DNA of 64,000 nt from Aliiroseovarius sediminilitoris. Lineage in GTDB: Bacteria; Pseudomonadota; Alphaproteobacteria; Rhodobacterales; Rhodobacteraceae. Numbering within the stretch: the stretch's first letter is position 1; each line of letters begins with the position of its first letter. The stretch is taken from NCBI RefSeq assembly GCF_900109955.1, contig NZ_FOJB01000002.1:124001-188000 (forward strand), read 5' to 3'. Position numbers and translations under genes: made by a program. Shown one piece after another: positions 25,930-35,203 of the stretch. The notes under the pieces are model-generated. The model was not told where the DNA came from. It saw only the letters and a list, made by a program, of their open reading frames with translations, and did no database searches.

Positions 25930-27039
25930 TCAGGCGGCCTTGATCGCCTCGACCGCCGGGTCAACAAGCCCGTATTTCATCTCGTTCGCTTCGGCACGGA
26001 AGAATTGCAGGTTCGCCAACTGCTCTTCCGGGAACGAGGTCGACTTCTTCTCGAGATCGCTCAGATATTGCGAGGCATCCTTGTATGTCGAAATGAAGCC
26101 CGATGCCTTGGTCATCGCCGCACCGATTTCGGGCGAGGCAAGGATCGCGTCAAGGAAGGTATAGGCGTTGTCCACATTGGGCGCGTTGTTGGCGATATTA
26201 TAGGTATAGACAAAGCCATATGACCCTTCGCGCGGGATCGTCATTGCCAGCGGGAAGCCATCATTGATCAACGCTGCTGCCGGGCCGTTCCACGAATGAC
26301 CCAACGCGATGTCCTGGTTGACCATCATCTGCTGGAACTCGGCCCCGCCGTCGTAATATTTGCGCACCAAAGGCTTCTTCTCGATCAGGAACTGCTTGGC
26401 CTCCTCGACGATCTGTGCGGCCTTCTCGGGGTCATCCATATATTCGACCATATTGCCGTCATACCCCTTCATCAGCATCACGATCGACATCATGTCCTGA
26501 ATGATATAGGCCGTCTGACCGCTGTATTTCTCGCTGAACAAAGTGTCCCAAGTCAGCGCTTCTTCCTCGCTCACCAACTCGGTGTTGTAGGACAGGACTT
26601 CCATTCCAGACAGGATCGGCGCACCCCATTTGTTGCCGTTGATCGTCGACCAATCGCTTTCCGAGAAGGTCGGGTTGATCTTGCCCCAGTTGGTCAGCCG
26701 GTCAGTGTCAAGCGGCGCCAGAAGGTCGCTGTCGATGAATTGCAGGAACCGGTGGCCGGCGACGGTCATGATGTCGACCGTCGGGTTCGGCTGTTCGGCG
26801 GCCAGCAGGTTGAACTGTTTGCCCTGATCATCCACCAGACGCACATTCACCTTGATACCGGTTTCGGCCTCGAACTGCTCCTTGAACGCTTCGGGCACGA
26901 AATCGTTATAGGTCCAGATGTTCACCTCGCCACCCGACTGGGCCGCAGCGCGACGCAGATAGAAGGGCGATGCCAGCGCAGCCCCGGTGGTGGCGGCGGT
27001 GCCAAGAAAACGGCGGCGGCTATAAAGCAGTTTTGACAT
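25930..27039 (-). CDS. PotD-type extracellular solute-binding protein with Tat-like signal
   Basis: A 369-residue type II binding protein. The N-terminus has a twin-arginine motif SRRRFLGTAATTGAALASP followed by cleavage near RRAAAQS, so export by Tat is likely. The mature part begins EVNIWTYNDFVPEAFKEQFE, typical of the PotD/PotF group, with ligand-lobe segments GAPILSGMEVLSYN and GHSWNGPAAALIND. PotD proteins usually hold polyamines through acidic and aromatic residues, but the family is broad. It is the first of the four transport genes and follows the opine-dehydrogenase-like gene by 56 bases. Confidence 0.86.
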   Translation of the reverse strand: MSKLLYSRRRFLGTAATTGAALASPFYLRRAAAQSGGEVNIWTYNDFVPEAFKEQFEAETGIKVNVRLVDDQGKQFNLLAAEQPNPTVDIMTVAGHRFLQFIDSDLLAPLDTDRLTNWGKINPTFSESDWSTINGNKWGAPILSGMEVLSYNTELVSEEEALTWDTLFSEKYSGQTAYIIQDMMSIVMLMKGYDGNMVEYMDDPEKAAQIVEEAKQFLIEKKPLVRKYYDGGAEFQQMMVNQDIALGHSWNGPAAALINDGFPLAMTIPREGSYGFVYTYNIANNAPNVDNAYTFLDAILASPEIGAAMTKASGFISTYKDASQYLSDLEKKSTSFPEEQLANLQFFRAEANEMKYGLVDPAVEAIKAA

Positions 27040-27095
27040 ATCAGGTCTCCTTGTTGGTTCAGTGGTCTTCTTCTTGGTTATTATCTTGTCGTCGT

Positions 27096-28226
27096 TCAGG
27101 CGCTGGCGGGGTGACGCAACAACCCTGTCTTTGCGGCCTGTTTCAGATCATCAAGGTCATAGCGGCCAAGGTCCAGCGCTTTCAGGATCTCGTTCTCTCC
27201 TTCGAAATCCCGACCATACATGGCCGAAAAAATCCGGATGCCAGCCTCGTGCAGCGGTGCGGGGTGGCCGGTCAGCCGCCCCAGCGCCGCGGTCAGGACC
27301 AACCCATAGGGCACATCCTCGGTCACGTAACGGCTGTCAGCCGTGTCTGGGCCGACACCTCCGTTTCCCTGCGCGTGCATCTGCTGGTTCATCTCGGAAA
27401 TCGAGGCGACGGGCACGTGGAAGGACAGGTGGAAATGTTCAAAGATCGTCTTGACTTCCAGCCCCAGCGCCTTCGCGATGTCCAGTCGCTCACGGTCCAG
27501 CTCTTCCAGCAAACGACCCACTTTGGGGGTGACGTTCTGGCCCTGCGACCATGTCTCGCCGCGTTCCATTCGGGTGATGTTGCCCAAGGCAATCCCCATG
27601 TGGTTTTGCGGGTTCAGGTTGGACAGCGAGATCGCCAACAACCCACTACGTGGCTGGAACCGGTCGCCGAACAGGGTCTGGCACAGGCTCAACGCTTCTT
27701 GGGATCGGTTATCCGGCACGGTGCAAAGATCAACACGGCTGCGCACGGTGTTCACCTTCACCTCGGTGCCCGATTGCCGCCGTCCGGTGCAGATTGTGGT
27801 GCCCCAAGCGGTGATTGGAACATGCACGGCACGCGCGGCCAGAAGCTGCGACAGATAAACCGCCCCCAGCGAGGCATGGGACGAAATGATAACATGATGC
27901 CGCGGTTCGATATGCGGGGCCAGCGCGTCCAACACCGTTTTGTGGCCGTAACCCGGAAGCGCGATGATCAACACGTCATTGTCGCGAGCCAGCATCGCTG
28001 CACTGTCGGCAATGCGGGGCGTCAGCGTTGTCTCGACCGCGCCAACCGCTTTCAGCGCAGCACCGTTCGCCAAGTCCGCCGTGCCCTTGCCCGATGGCGA
28101 CCACAGCATCGGATCGTGGCCAGCCTTATGCAACAGCGCCGCCGTCCCGAACGCAATCGAGCCTGCGCCCGCCAATCCAACCGATTTGCCCACGTCTCCT
28201 CCCATCGTATTTGCCAAACCTTTCAT
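27096..28226 (-). CDS. NAD/NADP octopine/nopaline dehydrogenase-family protein
   Basis: A protein of about 376 residues. The N-terminal Rossmann fold is VGLAGAGSIAFGTAALLHKAG. The C-terminal all-helical domain contains LSNLNPQNHMGIALGNITRMERG, matching the octopine dehydrogenase domain in which a histidine acts in catalysis. Opine dehydrogenases join or split an amino acid and a 2-oxo acid through a reductive C-N bond. The start is unclear: ATG 28226 or ATG 28205 (MGGDVGKSVG). It overlaps the end of no gene but lies 19 bases after the AhpD-like gene. With a dedicated importer downstream, breakdown of an opine-like compound is one possible role; this is inference. Confidence 0.8.
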   Translation of the reverse strand: MKGLANTMGGDVGKSVGLAGAGSIAFGTAALLHKAGHDPMLWSPSGKGTADLANGAALKAVGAVETTLTPRIADSAAMLARDNDVLIIALPGYGHKTVLDALAPHIEPRHHVIISSHASLGAVYLSQLLAARAVHVPITAWGTTICTGRRQSGTEVKVNTVRSRVDLCTVPDNRSQEALSLCQTLFGDRFQPRSGLLAISLSNLNPQNHMGIALGNITRMERGETWSQGQNVTPKVGRLLEELDRERLDIAKALGLEVKTIFEHFHLSFHVPVASISEMNQQMHAQGNGGVGPDTADSRYVTEDVPYGLVLTAALGRLTGHPAPLHEAGIRIFSAMYGRDFEGENEILKALDLGRYDLDDLKQAAKTGLLRHPASA

Positions 28227-28245
28227 CGCGACGCTGATCTTCGCC

Positions 28246-28836
28246 CTACGCTGCGTCTTCCGGCACCCGCACCGGATCGCCCAGAACATGCATCAGCCGG
28301 TTGGCCCAGCCAAACAGCGCGGCGGACAGGGTCAGATCCAGCATCTCGGTCTCGTCCAACCCGGCAGCCTTCAGCGCGTCCATATGCTCCGGCCCCGCAT
28401 TTGACGGTGCTTCGGACAGCGCCACCGCAAAATCAAAGATCGCCCGGTCGCGTGGTCCTAGGTCTGCCTTCGCGCCGTCGCGGAACAGTCTGTCCGTCGC
28501 CTCGGTCGATTTCTCTAGCTGCGCATGGCGCGCGGCATGGACAGCGGCGCAATAGATGCAATGGTTGACCATCGAGGCTCCCAGCGCGCCCAGTTCCCGC
28601 TCTGCCCGGCTCATCCCGCCCCTGTCATACATAATGGCATTAAACAGCGGCGAACGCACCTTCAGGCTTTCGACGTCATGCGCAAGGGTCAGAACATATT
28701 CCGACACCTTGGTATTCGACGGCGTGACCTGCAACGCATCCAACTGCGCGTCGGTCGCTTCAGACAGGTTCACCGGGGTCACGCGCGGCTGCCAATGCGG
28801 CACATTGCGGGTGAATTTCGTGATCACCTTACTCAT
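28246..28836 (-). CDS. Peroxidase-related AhpD/CMD-fold protein with CxxC
   Basis: A 196-residue all-alpha protein of the carboxymuconolactone decarboxylase/AhpD superfamily. The redox motif is HCIYCAAVHAARH near residue 95 (Cys-x2-Cys with a following His), as in alkylhydroperoxidase-type members. The N-terminal MSKVITKFTRNVPHWQP and the ending GWANRLMHVLGDPV agree with the peroxidase-related subgroup. Its start overlaps the preceding CMD gene as ATGA (28833-28836). I recall tandem pairs of such CMD proteins with a flavin enzyme and transporter in Agrobacterium (Avi_7169/Avi_7170-like families); this pair looks like that arrangement. Confidence 0.8.
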   Translation of the reverse strand: MSKVITKFTRNVPHWQPRVTPVNLSEATDAQLDALQVTPSNTKVSEYVLTLAHDVESLKVRSPLFNAIMYDRGGMSRAERELGALGASMVNHCIYCAAVHAARHAQLEKSTEATDRLFRDGAKADLGPRDRAIFDFAVALSEAPSNAGPEHMDALKAAGLDETEMLDLTLSAALFGWANRLMHVLGDPVRVPEDAA

Positions 28837-29312
28837 GCGAACATCCCCTTCATCAGACGCAGCCCGGCAATCAGCCGAATCTGATAGGCCAGAAATGCGT
28901 TCAGTTCCGCCAACCGAACGATGTCGGCATCCGCCACACCTGTCGCTTGCAGACCCGAGATGTCAGTCGCCAAGACATTGCGCGTATCCACCGCCACCTT
29001 GTCCATGAAATCCACGACCTCAGCCAAGCCGTGTGCAGCCCCGTCATTGGCCGGATCGGCCAGATCGGCAAACGCGCCGGCTCCTTCGACATAGCACGCG
29101 GCAAGGTCGGTTTCTGCATTCAGCGCCACAATCCGCGCCGCCAGAGCCGCCCGCAATTCATGCGACCACGGGCCTTTGTCCTTGGGGCGCAGTACCGCTT
29201 CTTCCGCGGCCTGCGTCATCTCGAAGATATTCGCGCGGCCCTCGACGGCAGCCCCCACTGCGGCATCCGTCATGACACCTGCGAATCTCAAAGCGGTCGT
29301 CTCGAACGCCAT
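28833..29312 (-). CDS. CMD-domain protein, partner of the AhpD-like protein
   Basis: A 159-residue helical protein. The start at 29312 overlaps the monooxygenase stop as TGATG; a much longer reading upstream is the shadow of that gene. It lacks a CxxC motif, so it is not a peroxidase by itself. The segment LRAALAARIVALNAE followed by LAACYVEG resembles CMD-type folds in which the Cys pair is reduced to one (CYVEG). It is translationally linked to genes on both sides, which suggests a stoichiometric partner of the CxxC protein. Exact function unknown. Confidence 0.68.
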   Translation of the reverse strand: MAFETTALRFAGVMTDAAVGAAVEGRANIFEMTQAAEEAVLRPKDKGPWSHELRAALAARIVALNAETDLAACYVEGAGAFADLADPANDGAAHGLAEVVDFMDKVAVDTRNVLATDISGLQATGVADADIVRLAELNAFLAYQIRLIAGLRLMKGMFA

Positions 29313-30778
29313 CAGGCCACTTTTCCTTTCTTGTCGTCCGTCACCAGTTCGGAGGGCACCCATTCGCTGCCATCCAGTTCCGGCTTGTCGTAATCCAGCA
29401 TCGCCTGCCAATGCGCGTCTATATCCTCGGCATACAGTCTCGCCGCGATCTCGCGCACCATCCAATTGGCACCTTCCGAGATCCCGGGAATATCGCCCGA
29501 CACCTTGCCCAGGCTGGCCGAGGCGCCGTAGTTGAAGCAATAGACATTGGACAGCCACGGCGCGGTGCCCGGCACCTTTTCGCGGAAGGTGAAATCGTCA
29601 TTCAAATAGGGGAACCGTCCCAAATCGCGTGAGTGCTCGTCCGCTGGTGGTGCGTAAACATCCTGCCACAGCAGAATATCGCTGGCCGCATCGCCGAACT
29701 CGGTTCGTGACAGCGGGTCGATCGTGAAGCCGGTGCCAAGGATAACGAAATCCGCCTCATAAGCCGTGCCATCGGCGAAACCCACTTTGACCGCGCCGTT
29801 CTTTTCGACCGTCGTTTGCACCGCTTTGCCGAAATGGAAATAGGCATTCGGATGACGGCTGACCCGGTTGGTGGACCCGTGCGGCGGTGGCGTTTGAGTG
29901 GCAAAGGAATACTGCATGAAGCGCCAGCGCCATTCATCGGGCAGGCGGGCATATCCGGCGGTGAACCCGAACGAGCCGATCCCCATCATCTTGTTGATCG
30001 TCGGCATTTCAGCGCGGCGGATCAGGTGGCGCACTTCGGCCGCGCCATGTTCCAGCGCCTCGGCGGCATTGTCCACGGCGGACGCCCCCACGCCCACCAC
30101 CGCCACGCGCTTGCCTTTCAGCGTGGCAAAGTCGATCTTGTCGGCACTATGCGCCCAATACTTGCGGTCCAGACCCTGCACGAAGCCCGGAATGTTCGGT
30201 TGCCCCGTGCCATCGCGCCCGGTGGCAAAAACCAGTTTGCGGCACAGGATTGATTCTTCCCTGGCCCCCGAAAGATGCAGCCGCAACAAATCCCCCTCAG
30301 GTTCGACCAGATCGACGGCCACGTTGTTCTCGGTCGGGATGTCCAACACCTGCCGATACCATTGCAGGTATTCCATCCACATCGGGCGTGGGATTTTGTC
30401 CAACGCGTCCCATCCCTCCGTGCCAAACTGCGCGCGGAACCACGCCTGAAAGCTCAGCGCGCCATGGCCGAAGGCCGGGCCGGTCAGTTCCTTGGGCGAG
30501 CGTAACGTCTCCATCCGCGCATAGGTCAGCCACGGGCCTTCCAGCCCCTCGGGGCTACGGTCCAGCACCCGCATGTTATGAATGCCACCGGTTTTCAGCG
30601 CCAGCCACGCCACCATGCCGCACATGCCTCCGCCAATGATCACCACATCGCTCACGCCTTCACGCGCAGGCACCCAATCCTTGCCGGGCCAGCACAAAAA
30701 CTTCAGATCCTCATGCAACCGCGCCTCAAGCCTTGGCAAACCTTGGTCGTCGATGGGTGAAGCGGGATCGCGTGTCAT
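29312..30778 (-). CDS. FAD/NAD(P)-dependent monooxygenase-like protein
   Basis: A 488-residue flavoprotein. The FAD-binding motif is VVIIGGGMCGMVAWLALK (residues about 45-62), the NADPH motif is VAVVGVGASAVDNAAEALE (about 210-228), and FATGRDG and ILGTGFTID are the typical FMO-family ATG/TGF segments. Baeyer-Villiger and N-hydroxylating FMOs share this layout, but the canonical FxGxxxHxxxW/F fingerprint is not obvious, so oxygenation chemistry is an inference. It lies between the class V PLP enzyme and the CMD pair. It may oxidise the imported compound, with the AhpD-like protein removing peroxide. Confidence 0.78.
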   Translation of the reverse strand: MTRDPASPIDDQGLPRLEARLHEDLKFLCWPGKDWVPAREGVSDVVIIGGGMCGMVAWLALKTGGIHNMRVLDRSPEGLEGPWLTYARMETLRSPKELTGPAFGHGALSFQAWFRAQFGTEGWDALDKIPRPMWMEYLQWYRQVLDIPTENNVAVDLVEPEGDLLRLHLSGAREESILCRKLVFATGRDGTGQPNIPGFVQGLDRKYWAHSADKIDFATLKGKRVAVVGVGASAVDNAAEALEHGAAEVRHLIRRAEMPTINKMMGIGSFGFTAGYARLPDEWRWRFMQYSFATQTPPPHGSTNRVSRHPNAYFHFGKAVQTTVEKNGAVKVGFADGTAYEADFVILGTGFTIDPLSRTEFGDAASDILLWQDVYAPPADEHSRDLGRFPYLNDDFTFREKVPGTAPWLSNVYCFNYGASASLGKVSGDIPGISEGANWMVREIAARLYAEDIDAHWQAMLDYDKPELDGSEWVPSELVTDDKKGKVA

Positions 30779-30843
30779 GTCGTCTTTCCTTCAAGTGTGA
30801 ACTTCTGCCCTGATCAGAACAGTCAGGTTTGGCACTGTCGATG

Positions 30844-32304
30844 TCACGAGGCAAGCGTATCCTTGGCGAAATCCTGTGCTTTGAACCGGGCGGTGCTGGT
30901 ATCGACGCGATACTGTGCCGTATAATCTTGGGCGATCCGCGCCAGATCGTCCACCGCATCAATGATTAAATCTGCCTTCGCGTCCGTCATCAAGGCAGAA
31001 AGGTTCAGCCGCACCCAGCCGGGTTTGGCGGTTTCCTGACCCAATTCCAACGCCGCCATAGTGGCATCGGAATCGGACTTGCCAAGACCCAGCAAACGGT
31101 GGCCATAAGGCCCGGCGCAGGCGCAACCGCCACGCGCCTGAACGCCTGTCAGATCGCTGAGCAACCGGGTGAAAAACTGGTGGTGGACCTGCGCGCCGTG
31201 GCCGTCCCGTATCCGGAACGAAAAAATTGGCAGCGCATCGGCTTCGGGTGTGCCCAGTATCTGGATACGATCATTGGCCGCCCAGACCTTCAAGGCACGC
31301 GCCCTGAGCGCCGCTTGCCGTTTATCCAACCAATCCTGCCCCAACGCTTCTTTCACCAGCATCGCCAATGCGGCGCGAATGTCGCCGGTCACATTGGGCG
31401 TGCCGCCCTCTTCGCGCGCGGCAAGGTTTTCGGAATACACATGCCCCCAAGGCGACACGAAACTGACCGTGCCGCCGCCAGGAAGGGTCGGCGTGGCACG
31501 ACACGCGATCGCGTCACGGATCACGGCAATACCGCTGGACCCCGGACCGCCGGGAAACTTGTGCACGGAAAAAACGATGGCATCCTTCTGCGCGTCGCTG
31601 CCCTGTTTCATATCCATTTCGCAATATGGGCCGGCGCAGCCGTAATCCCAGATCGCCAGCGCACCATGGGCGCGCAGCATTCGCGTTACGGTATCCACAT
31701 CCGTCAGAATGCCGGTGACGTTGGACGCTGCTGAAAAGGTGCCGACAATCCGCGCAGCACCCTTGGCCGCCCATAATGCACGGGCCAAATCGTTCATATC
31801 GACACCGCCACCCGGTGCTTCTGCAATCTCGATCACCTCTGCCCCGGTTTCGCGCCACGGCAGAATGTTGGAATGGTGTTCATACGGGCCGGTCAGAACC
31901 ACCACGCGCTGTCCGTCCCTCACCAATCTGGTCAGATCCAGCAGACCGACGATCCGGTTGATCCCGGCGGTCGAACCTGCGCCGGTAAACACCACGCTCA
32001 TCCCCTGCCCCGCGCCGGTCAGGCGGGCAATCTCGGTCCGCGCAGCCTCGCGCAGTTTGGTCATGTATTCACCACAGAACGACGCCTGTGTGTGGGTGTT
32101 GGCATAATAGGGCAGCACTCGGTCACGGATGAAATCCTCGACTTGTGCCAGCGCCCGGCCCGAAGCCACGTAATCGGCATAAATTAGCGGCTTTGGACCG
32201 AACGGCCCGTCTATCTGCACATCCTCACCGATCAGCCCCTTGCGGATCTGGTCGTGAATATCGGAACCTGTCAGCGTAGCCTTGAAATCGTCGAGAGCCG
32301 TCAT
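30844..32304 (-). CDS. Class V aminotransferase / cysteine desulfurase-like PLP enzyme
   Basis: A 486-residue PLP enzyme. The N-terminal segment ADYVASGRALAQVEDFIRD and the glycine-rich VFTGAGSTAGINRI bind cofactor; the Schiff-base lysine is in FSVHKFPGGPGSSG near residue 245, with the following Gly-rich loop typical of class V. A late cysteine-rich stretch GVQARGGCACAGPYGH recalls the loop of SufS/CsdA-type desulfurases, but the protein is about 80 residues longer than those. AGGAG lies six bases before the ATG at 32304. It opens a nine-gene operon and is divergent from an Lrp regulator. A lyase, desulfurase or epimerase reaction on an unusual amino acid is likely; the substrate is unknown. 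Confidence 0.78.
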   Translation of the reverse strand: MTALDDFKATLTGSDIHDQIRKGLIGEDVQIDGPFGPKPLIYADYVASGRALAQVEDFIRDRVLPYYANTHTQASFCGEYMTKLREAARTEIARLTGAGQGMSVVFTGAGSTAGINRIVGLLDLTRLVRDGQRVVVLTGPYEHHSNILPWRETGAEVIEIAEAPGGGVDMNDLARALWAAKGAARIVGTFSAASNVTGILTDVDTVTRMLRAHGALAIWDYGCAGPYCEMDMKQGSDAQKDAIVFSVHKFPGGPGSSGIAVIRDAIACRATPTLPGGGTVSFVSPWGHVYSENLAAREEGGTPNVTGDIRAALAMLVKEALGQDWLDKRQAALRARALKVWAANDRIQILGTPEADALPIFSFRIRDGHGAQVHHQFFTRLLSDLTGVQARGGCACAGPYGHRLLGLGKSDSDATMAALELGQETAKPGWVRLNLSALMTDAKADLIIDAVDDLARIAQDYTAQYRVDTSTARFKAQDFAKDTLAS

Positions 32305-32405
32305 GTTATCTCCTGATTTGATGCAAGCATTGTGACGCAATATCAACAAATTTATTCACAGTTTTTAGCCGTTGTATTTCATTTTTTGGGTCATATAATC
32401 GGTAT

Positions 32406-32870
32406 ATGGCAGATAAATTCGATCAATTTGATTACCGCATCCTGGAAGAACTTCAGCGTGACTCGGCACAGTCCCAACGGGCGCTTGCCGACAAGGTTGG
32501 CCTGTCGCAAAACGCTTGCTGGCGACGGCTCAAGACGTTGGAGGCGAAGGGGGCTATCCGCAACCGAACCGTGGTCATCAACCGCGAGAAACTGGGCGGT
32601 GGCTTCGTCGTGTTTTCGCTGATCAAAACGCGGCATCATTCGTCGGATTGGCTGCGCCAGTTCCGCAATCATGTCTCGGCAATCCCCGAGGTGATCGACT
32701 TCTTCCGCATCGGCGGTGAATATGATTATCTTCTAAAGATTGTTGTCAACAACATGGCCGGGTATGACGAAGTCTATAAGCGCCTGATCGGCAATATCGA
32801 GCTTGAGACCGTCACGTCCTATTTCGCGATGGAGGCGATCGAGGAGCAGCGCCCCATCCCGCTCAGATAG
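32406..32870 (+). CDS. Lrp/AsnC-family transcriptional regulator
   Basis: A 154-residue regulator. The N-terminal winged helix is DYRILEELQRDSAQSQRALADKVGLSQNACWRRLKTLE, and the C-terminal RAM domain (about residues 70-150) contains VSAIPEVIDFFRIGGEYDYLLKIVV. RAM domains bind amino acids. It is divergent from the class V PLP gene with an AT-rich 101-bp gap between them, so it most likely controls that nine-gene operon in response to an amino acid or the pathway substrate. It is convergent with tdh, with only nine bases between the stops. Confidence 0.9.
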   Translation: MADKFDQFDYRILEELQRDSAQSQRALADKVGLSQNACWRRLKTLEAKGAIRNRTVVINREKLGGGFVVFSLIKTRHHSSDWLRQFRNHVSAIPEVIDFFRIGGEYDYLLKIVVNNMAGYDEVYKRLIGNIELETVTSYFAMEAIEEQRPIPLR

Positions 32871-32879
32871 CCTCCGGCC

Positions 32880-33926
32880 CTACCGCCAGTTCAACACCAC
32901 CTTGCCCGACAAGCCGGATTTCATCGCAGCGAACCCCTCTTTGAACTCGTCCACCTTCATCCGGTGTGTGATCACGCGGCTCACATCCAGCCCGTTTTGT
33001 AACATGGCGATCATCTTATACCAGGTCTCAAACATCTCGCGCCCATAGACGCCCTTGATGGTGATCGCCTTGAATACGATGCGCGACCAGTCAACCGGAG
33101 ACTTGCCGGGCGGAATGCCCAGAAGCGCGATCTTGCCGCCCATGATCAGACCTTCTACCATCTGATCCAGCGCCTGCTGACTGCCCGACATTTCCAAGCC
33201 GACATCAAAACCCTGCTTCATCCCCAACTCGCGGATCACATCGCGCAGGTCTTCTGTTGTCACATCGACCGTTCGGATGTTGTGGCAGACATGTTCGGCC
33301 AGCTTCAGGCGATCCGGATTGATATCGGTGATCACCACATGCCGCGCCCCGGCATGACGCGCGACTGCTGCGGCCATGATGCCAATCGGCCCGGCCCCGG
33401 TGATCAACACATCCTCGCCCAGCAGATCGAAACTCAGCGCCGTGTGCACCGCGTTTCCCAACGGATCAAGGATCGCACCAATCTCGTCCGGAATATCATC
33501 CGGCAACGGCACCACATTGAACGCGGGCAGGCGCAGATATTCCGCAAACGCCCCCTGCACATTCACGCCAATGCCCCGCGTTCCGGGGTCCAGATGGAAC
33601 TTGCCCGACCGGCTCTGGCGGCTTTCCGTGCCGACCACATGGCCTTCGCCCGAACACCTTTGACCGATCTCAAGCCCGGTGACATTGCGGCCAAGCTCGA
33701 CGATCTCGCCGGCAAATTCGTGACCCGTTATCATCGGCACCGGCACCGTGGCCTGCGCCCAGTCGTCCCAGTTCCAGATGTGAATATCGGTGCCGCAGAT
33801 ACCCGTGGCATTGATGCGGATCAGCACATCATCCGGCCCGATCTCGGGCACCGGAGCGCGCACCATCCACAACCCTTCTTCGGGCTTGGATTTTTCCAGG
33901 GCTTTCATCGTGTTCGGCAGGCTCAT
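32880..33926 (-). CDS. tdh: L-threonine 3-dehydrogenase
   Basis: A 348-residue zinc alcohol dehydrogenase-family enzyme that oxidises L-threonine to 2-amino-3-oxobutyrate. The catalytic zinc region is [18 protein letters not shown] followed by [12 protein letters not shown]. The NAD fold has [22 protein letters not shown]-terminal segment [14 protein letters not shown] matches Tdh. Length is normal. It overlaps kbl as ATGA (33923-33926); Kbl then cleaves the unstable product with CoA to glycine and acetyl-CoA. Confidence 0.95.
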   Translation of the reverse strand: MSLPNTMKALEKSKPEEGLWMVRAPVPEIGPDDVLIRINATGICGTDIHIWNWDDWAQATVPVPMITGHEFAGEIVELGRNVTGLEIGQRCSGEGHVVGTESRQSRSGKFHLDPGTRGIGVNVQGAFAEYLRLPAFNVVPLPDDIPDEIGAILDPLGNAVHTALSFDLLGEDVLITGAGPIGIMAAAVARHAGARHVVITDINPDRLKLAEHVCHNIRTVDVTTEDLRDVIRELGMKQGFDVGLEMSGSQQALDQMVEGLIMGGKIALLGIPPGKSPVDWSRIVFKAITIKGVYGREMFETWYKMIAMLQNGLDVSRVITHRMKVDEFKEGFAAMKSGLSGKVVLNWR

Positions 33927-35110
33927 TCGATCACTCCCAGGTTGCGACCCACTTTGCCAAACGCGGCCAGCGCGCGGTCAAGCTGTTCGGTGGTCAATGC
34001 TGCGCTCATCTGGGTGCGGATGCGGGCCTTGCCATGCGGCACCACCGGGAAGAAAAAACCCGAGACATAGACACCTTGGTCAAACAACCCGGCGGCCATC
34101 TTCTGCGCCAGCGGGGCCTCGCCCAGCATCACCGGAATGATCGGATGTTCGCCCTCCAGCAGGTTGAAACCCAGCTTGCTCAGCCCGTCCCGCCAATAGC
34201 GCGCGTTCGCGAAAAGTCGCGCCCGCAGATCGGCACCCGCTTCGACCAGACGGATCGCCTCCAGACCTGCCGCGACAATCGACGGCGGCAAGGCGTTCGA
34301 GAATAGGTAAGGCCGCGCGCGTTGACGCAACAGGTCGATCACCGGTTGCGGTCCGGCGATGTAACCGCCAAGCGCCCCGCCCAGTGCCTTGCCCAATGTG
34401 CCGGTCAGAATATCAACATCGATTCCGAAATGATCCGGCGTCCCTGCGCCCTTCGGTCCCATGAAACCGGTGGCGTGGCAGTCATCCACCATCACAACCG
34501 CGTCATATTCCTTTGCCAACCGGGTGATCTCCGGCAGGTTGGCCAGATAGCCATCCATCGAGAACACGCCGTCGGTGGCGATCATCACATGGCGCGCACC
34601 GCCTTCGCGCGCCTCTTTCAGCTTCGCCTCAAGATCGCCCATGTCGTTGTTGGCATAGCGAAAGCGTCGCGCCTTGCACAGCCGGATCCCGTCAATGATC
34701 GAGGCATGGTTCAGCGCATCCGAGACAATCGCGTCCTCCGGCCCCAGCAGCGGTTCAAACAACCCGCCGTTTGCGTCGAAACAGGCCGCGAACAGAATCG
34801 AGTCGTCCTTGCCCAAAAACGCCGCCAGCTTCTGTTCCAGCTCGCGGTGCAGGTCCTGCGTGCCACAAATGAACCGGACCGAGGCCATGCCAAAGCCCTT
34901 GTCCTCCATCACATCCCGCGCAGCCCGGATCAGGTCCGGGTGGTCGGCCAGCCCCAGATAGTTGTTGGCGCACAGGTTGATCACCTCGCGATTCCCCACA
35001 GTGATCTCGGCCCCCTGCGGCGAGGTGATCAGGCGCTCGCGTTTCATCAAGCCATCAGCCTCGATCCCGGCAAGCGTGGTTTTCAGATCTGCGATGAAAC
35101 GGTCGGACAT
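33923..35110 (-). CDS. kbl: Glycine C-acetyltransferase (2-amino-3-ketobutyrate CoA ligase)
   Basis: A 395-residue PLP enzyme of the alpha-oxoamine synthase family. Recognisable segments are [63 protein letters not shown] and the Schiff-base lysine in [19 protein letters not shown]. It splits 2-amino-3-oxobutyrate from Tdh. It is co-translated with tdh and preceded after 93 bases by a regulator in the same direction. An inverted repeat (35149-35164) lies about 40 bases upstream of its start. Confidence 0.95.
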   Translation of the reverse strand: MSDRFIADLKTTLAGIEADGLMKRERLITSPQGAEITVGNREVINLCANNYLGLADHPDLIRAARDVMEDKGFGMASVRFICGTQDLHRELEQKLAAFLGKDDSILFAACFDANGGLFEPLLGPEDAIVSDALNHASIIDGIRLCKARRFRYANNDMGDLEAKLKEAREGGARHVMIATDGVFSMDGYLANLPEITRLAKEYDAVVMVDDCHATGFMGPKGAGTPDHFGIDVDILTGTLGKALGGALGGYIAGPQPVIDLLRQRARPYLFSNALPPSIVAAGLEAIRLVEAGADLRARLFANARYWRDGLSKLGFNLLEGEHPIIPVMLGEAPLAQKMAAGLFDQGVYVSGFFFPVVPHGKARIRTQMSAALTTEQLDRALAAFGKVGRNLGVIE

Positions 35111-35148
35111 GAGACGACTCCTGTGATTTGCCTGATCTGGATACGATA

Positions 35149-35164
35149 GCGGATATTATTCCGC
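35149..35164. promoter_or_regulatory. Inverted repeat upstream of kbl, candidate operator
   Basis: GCGGA at 35149-35153 and TCCGC at 35160-35164 flank an AT-only core of six bases. It lies between the regulator gene and kbl, within an AT-rich stretch suited to a promoter. It could be bound by the XRE-cupin regulator encoded next to it. Confidence 0.4.
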
Positions 35165-35203
35165 AATATAGGACTACTCTTTGTGAATACGCTCTGCGAC
35201 TGG

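Noticed and set aside
22981-27039. A firm call as spermidine/putrescine transporter potABCD
   Set aside because: The family is right, but members carry many substrates, and the neighbouring enzymes are not polyamine genes; no symbol was given.
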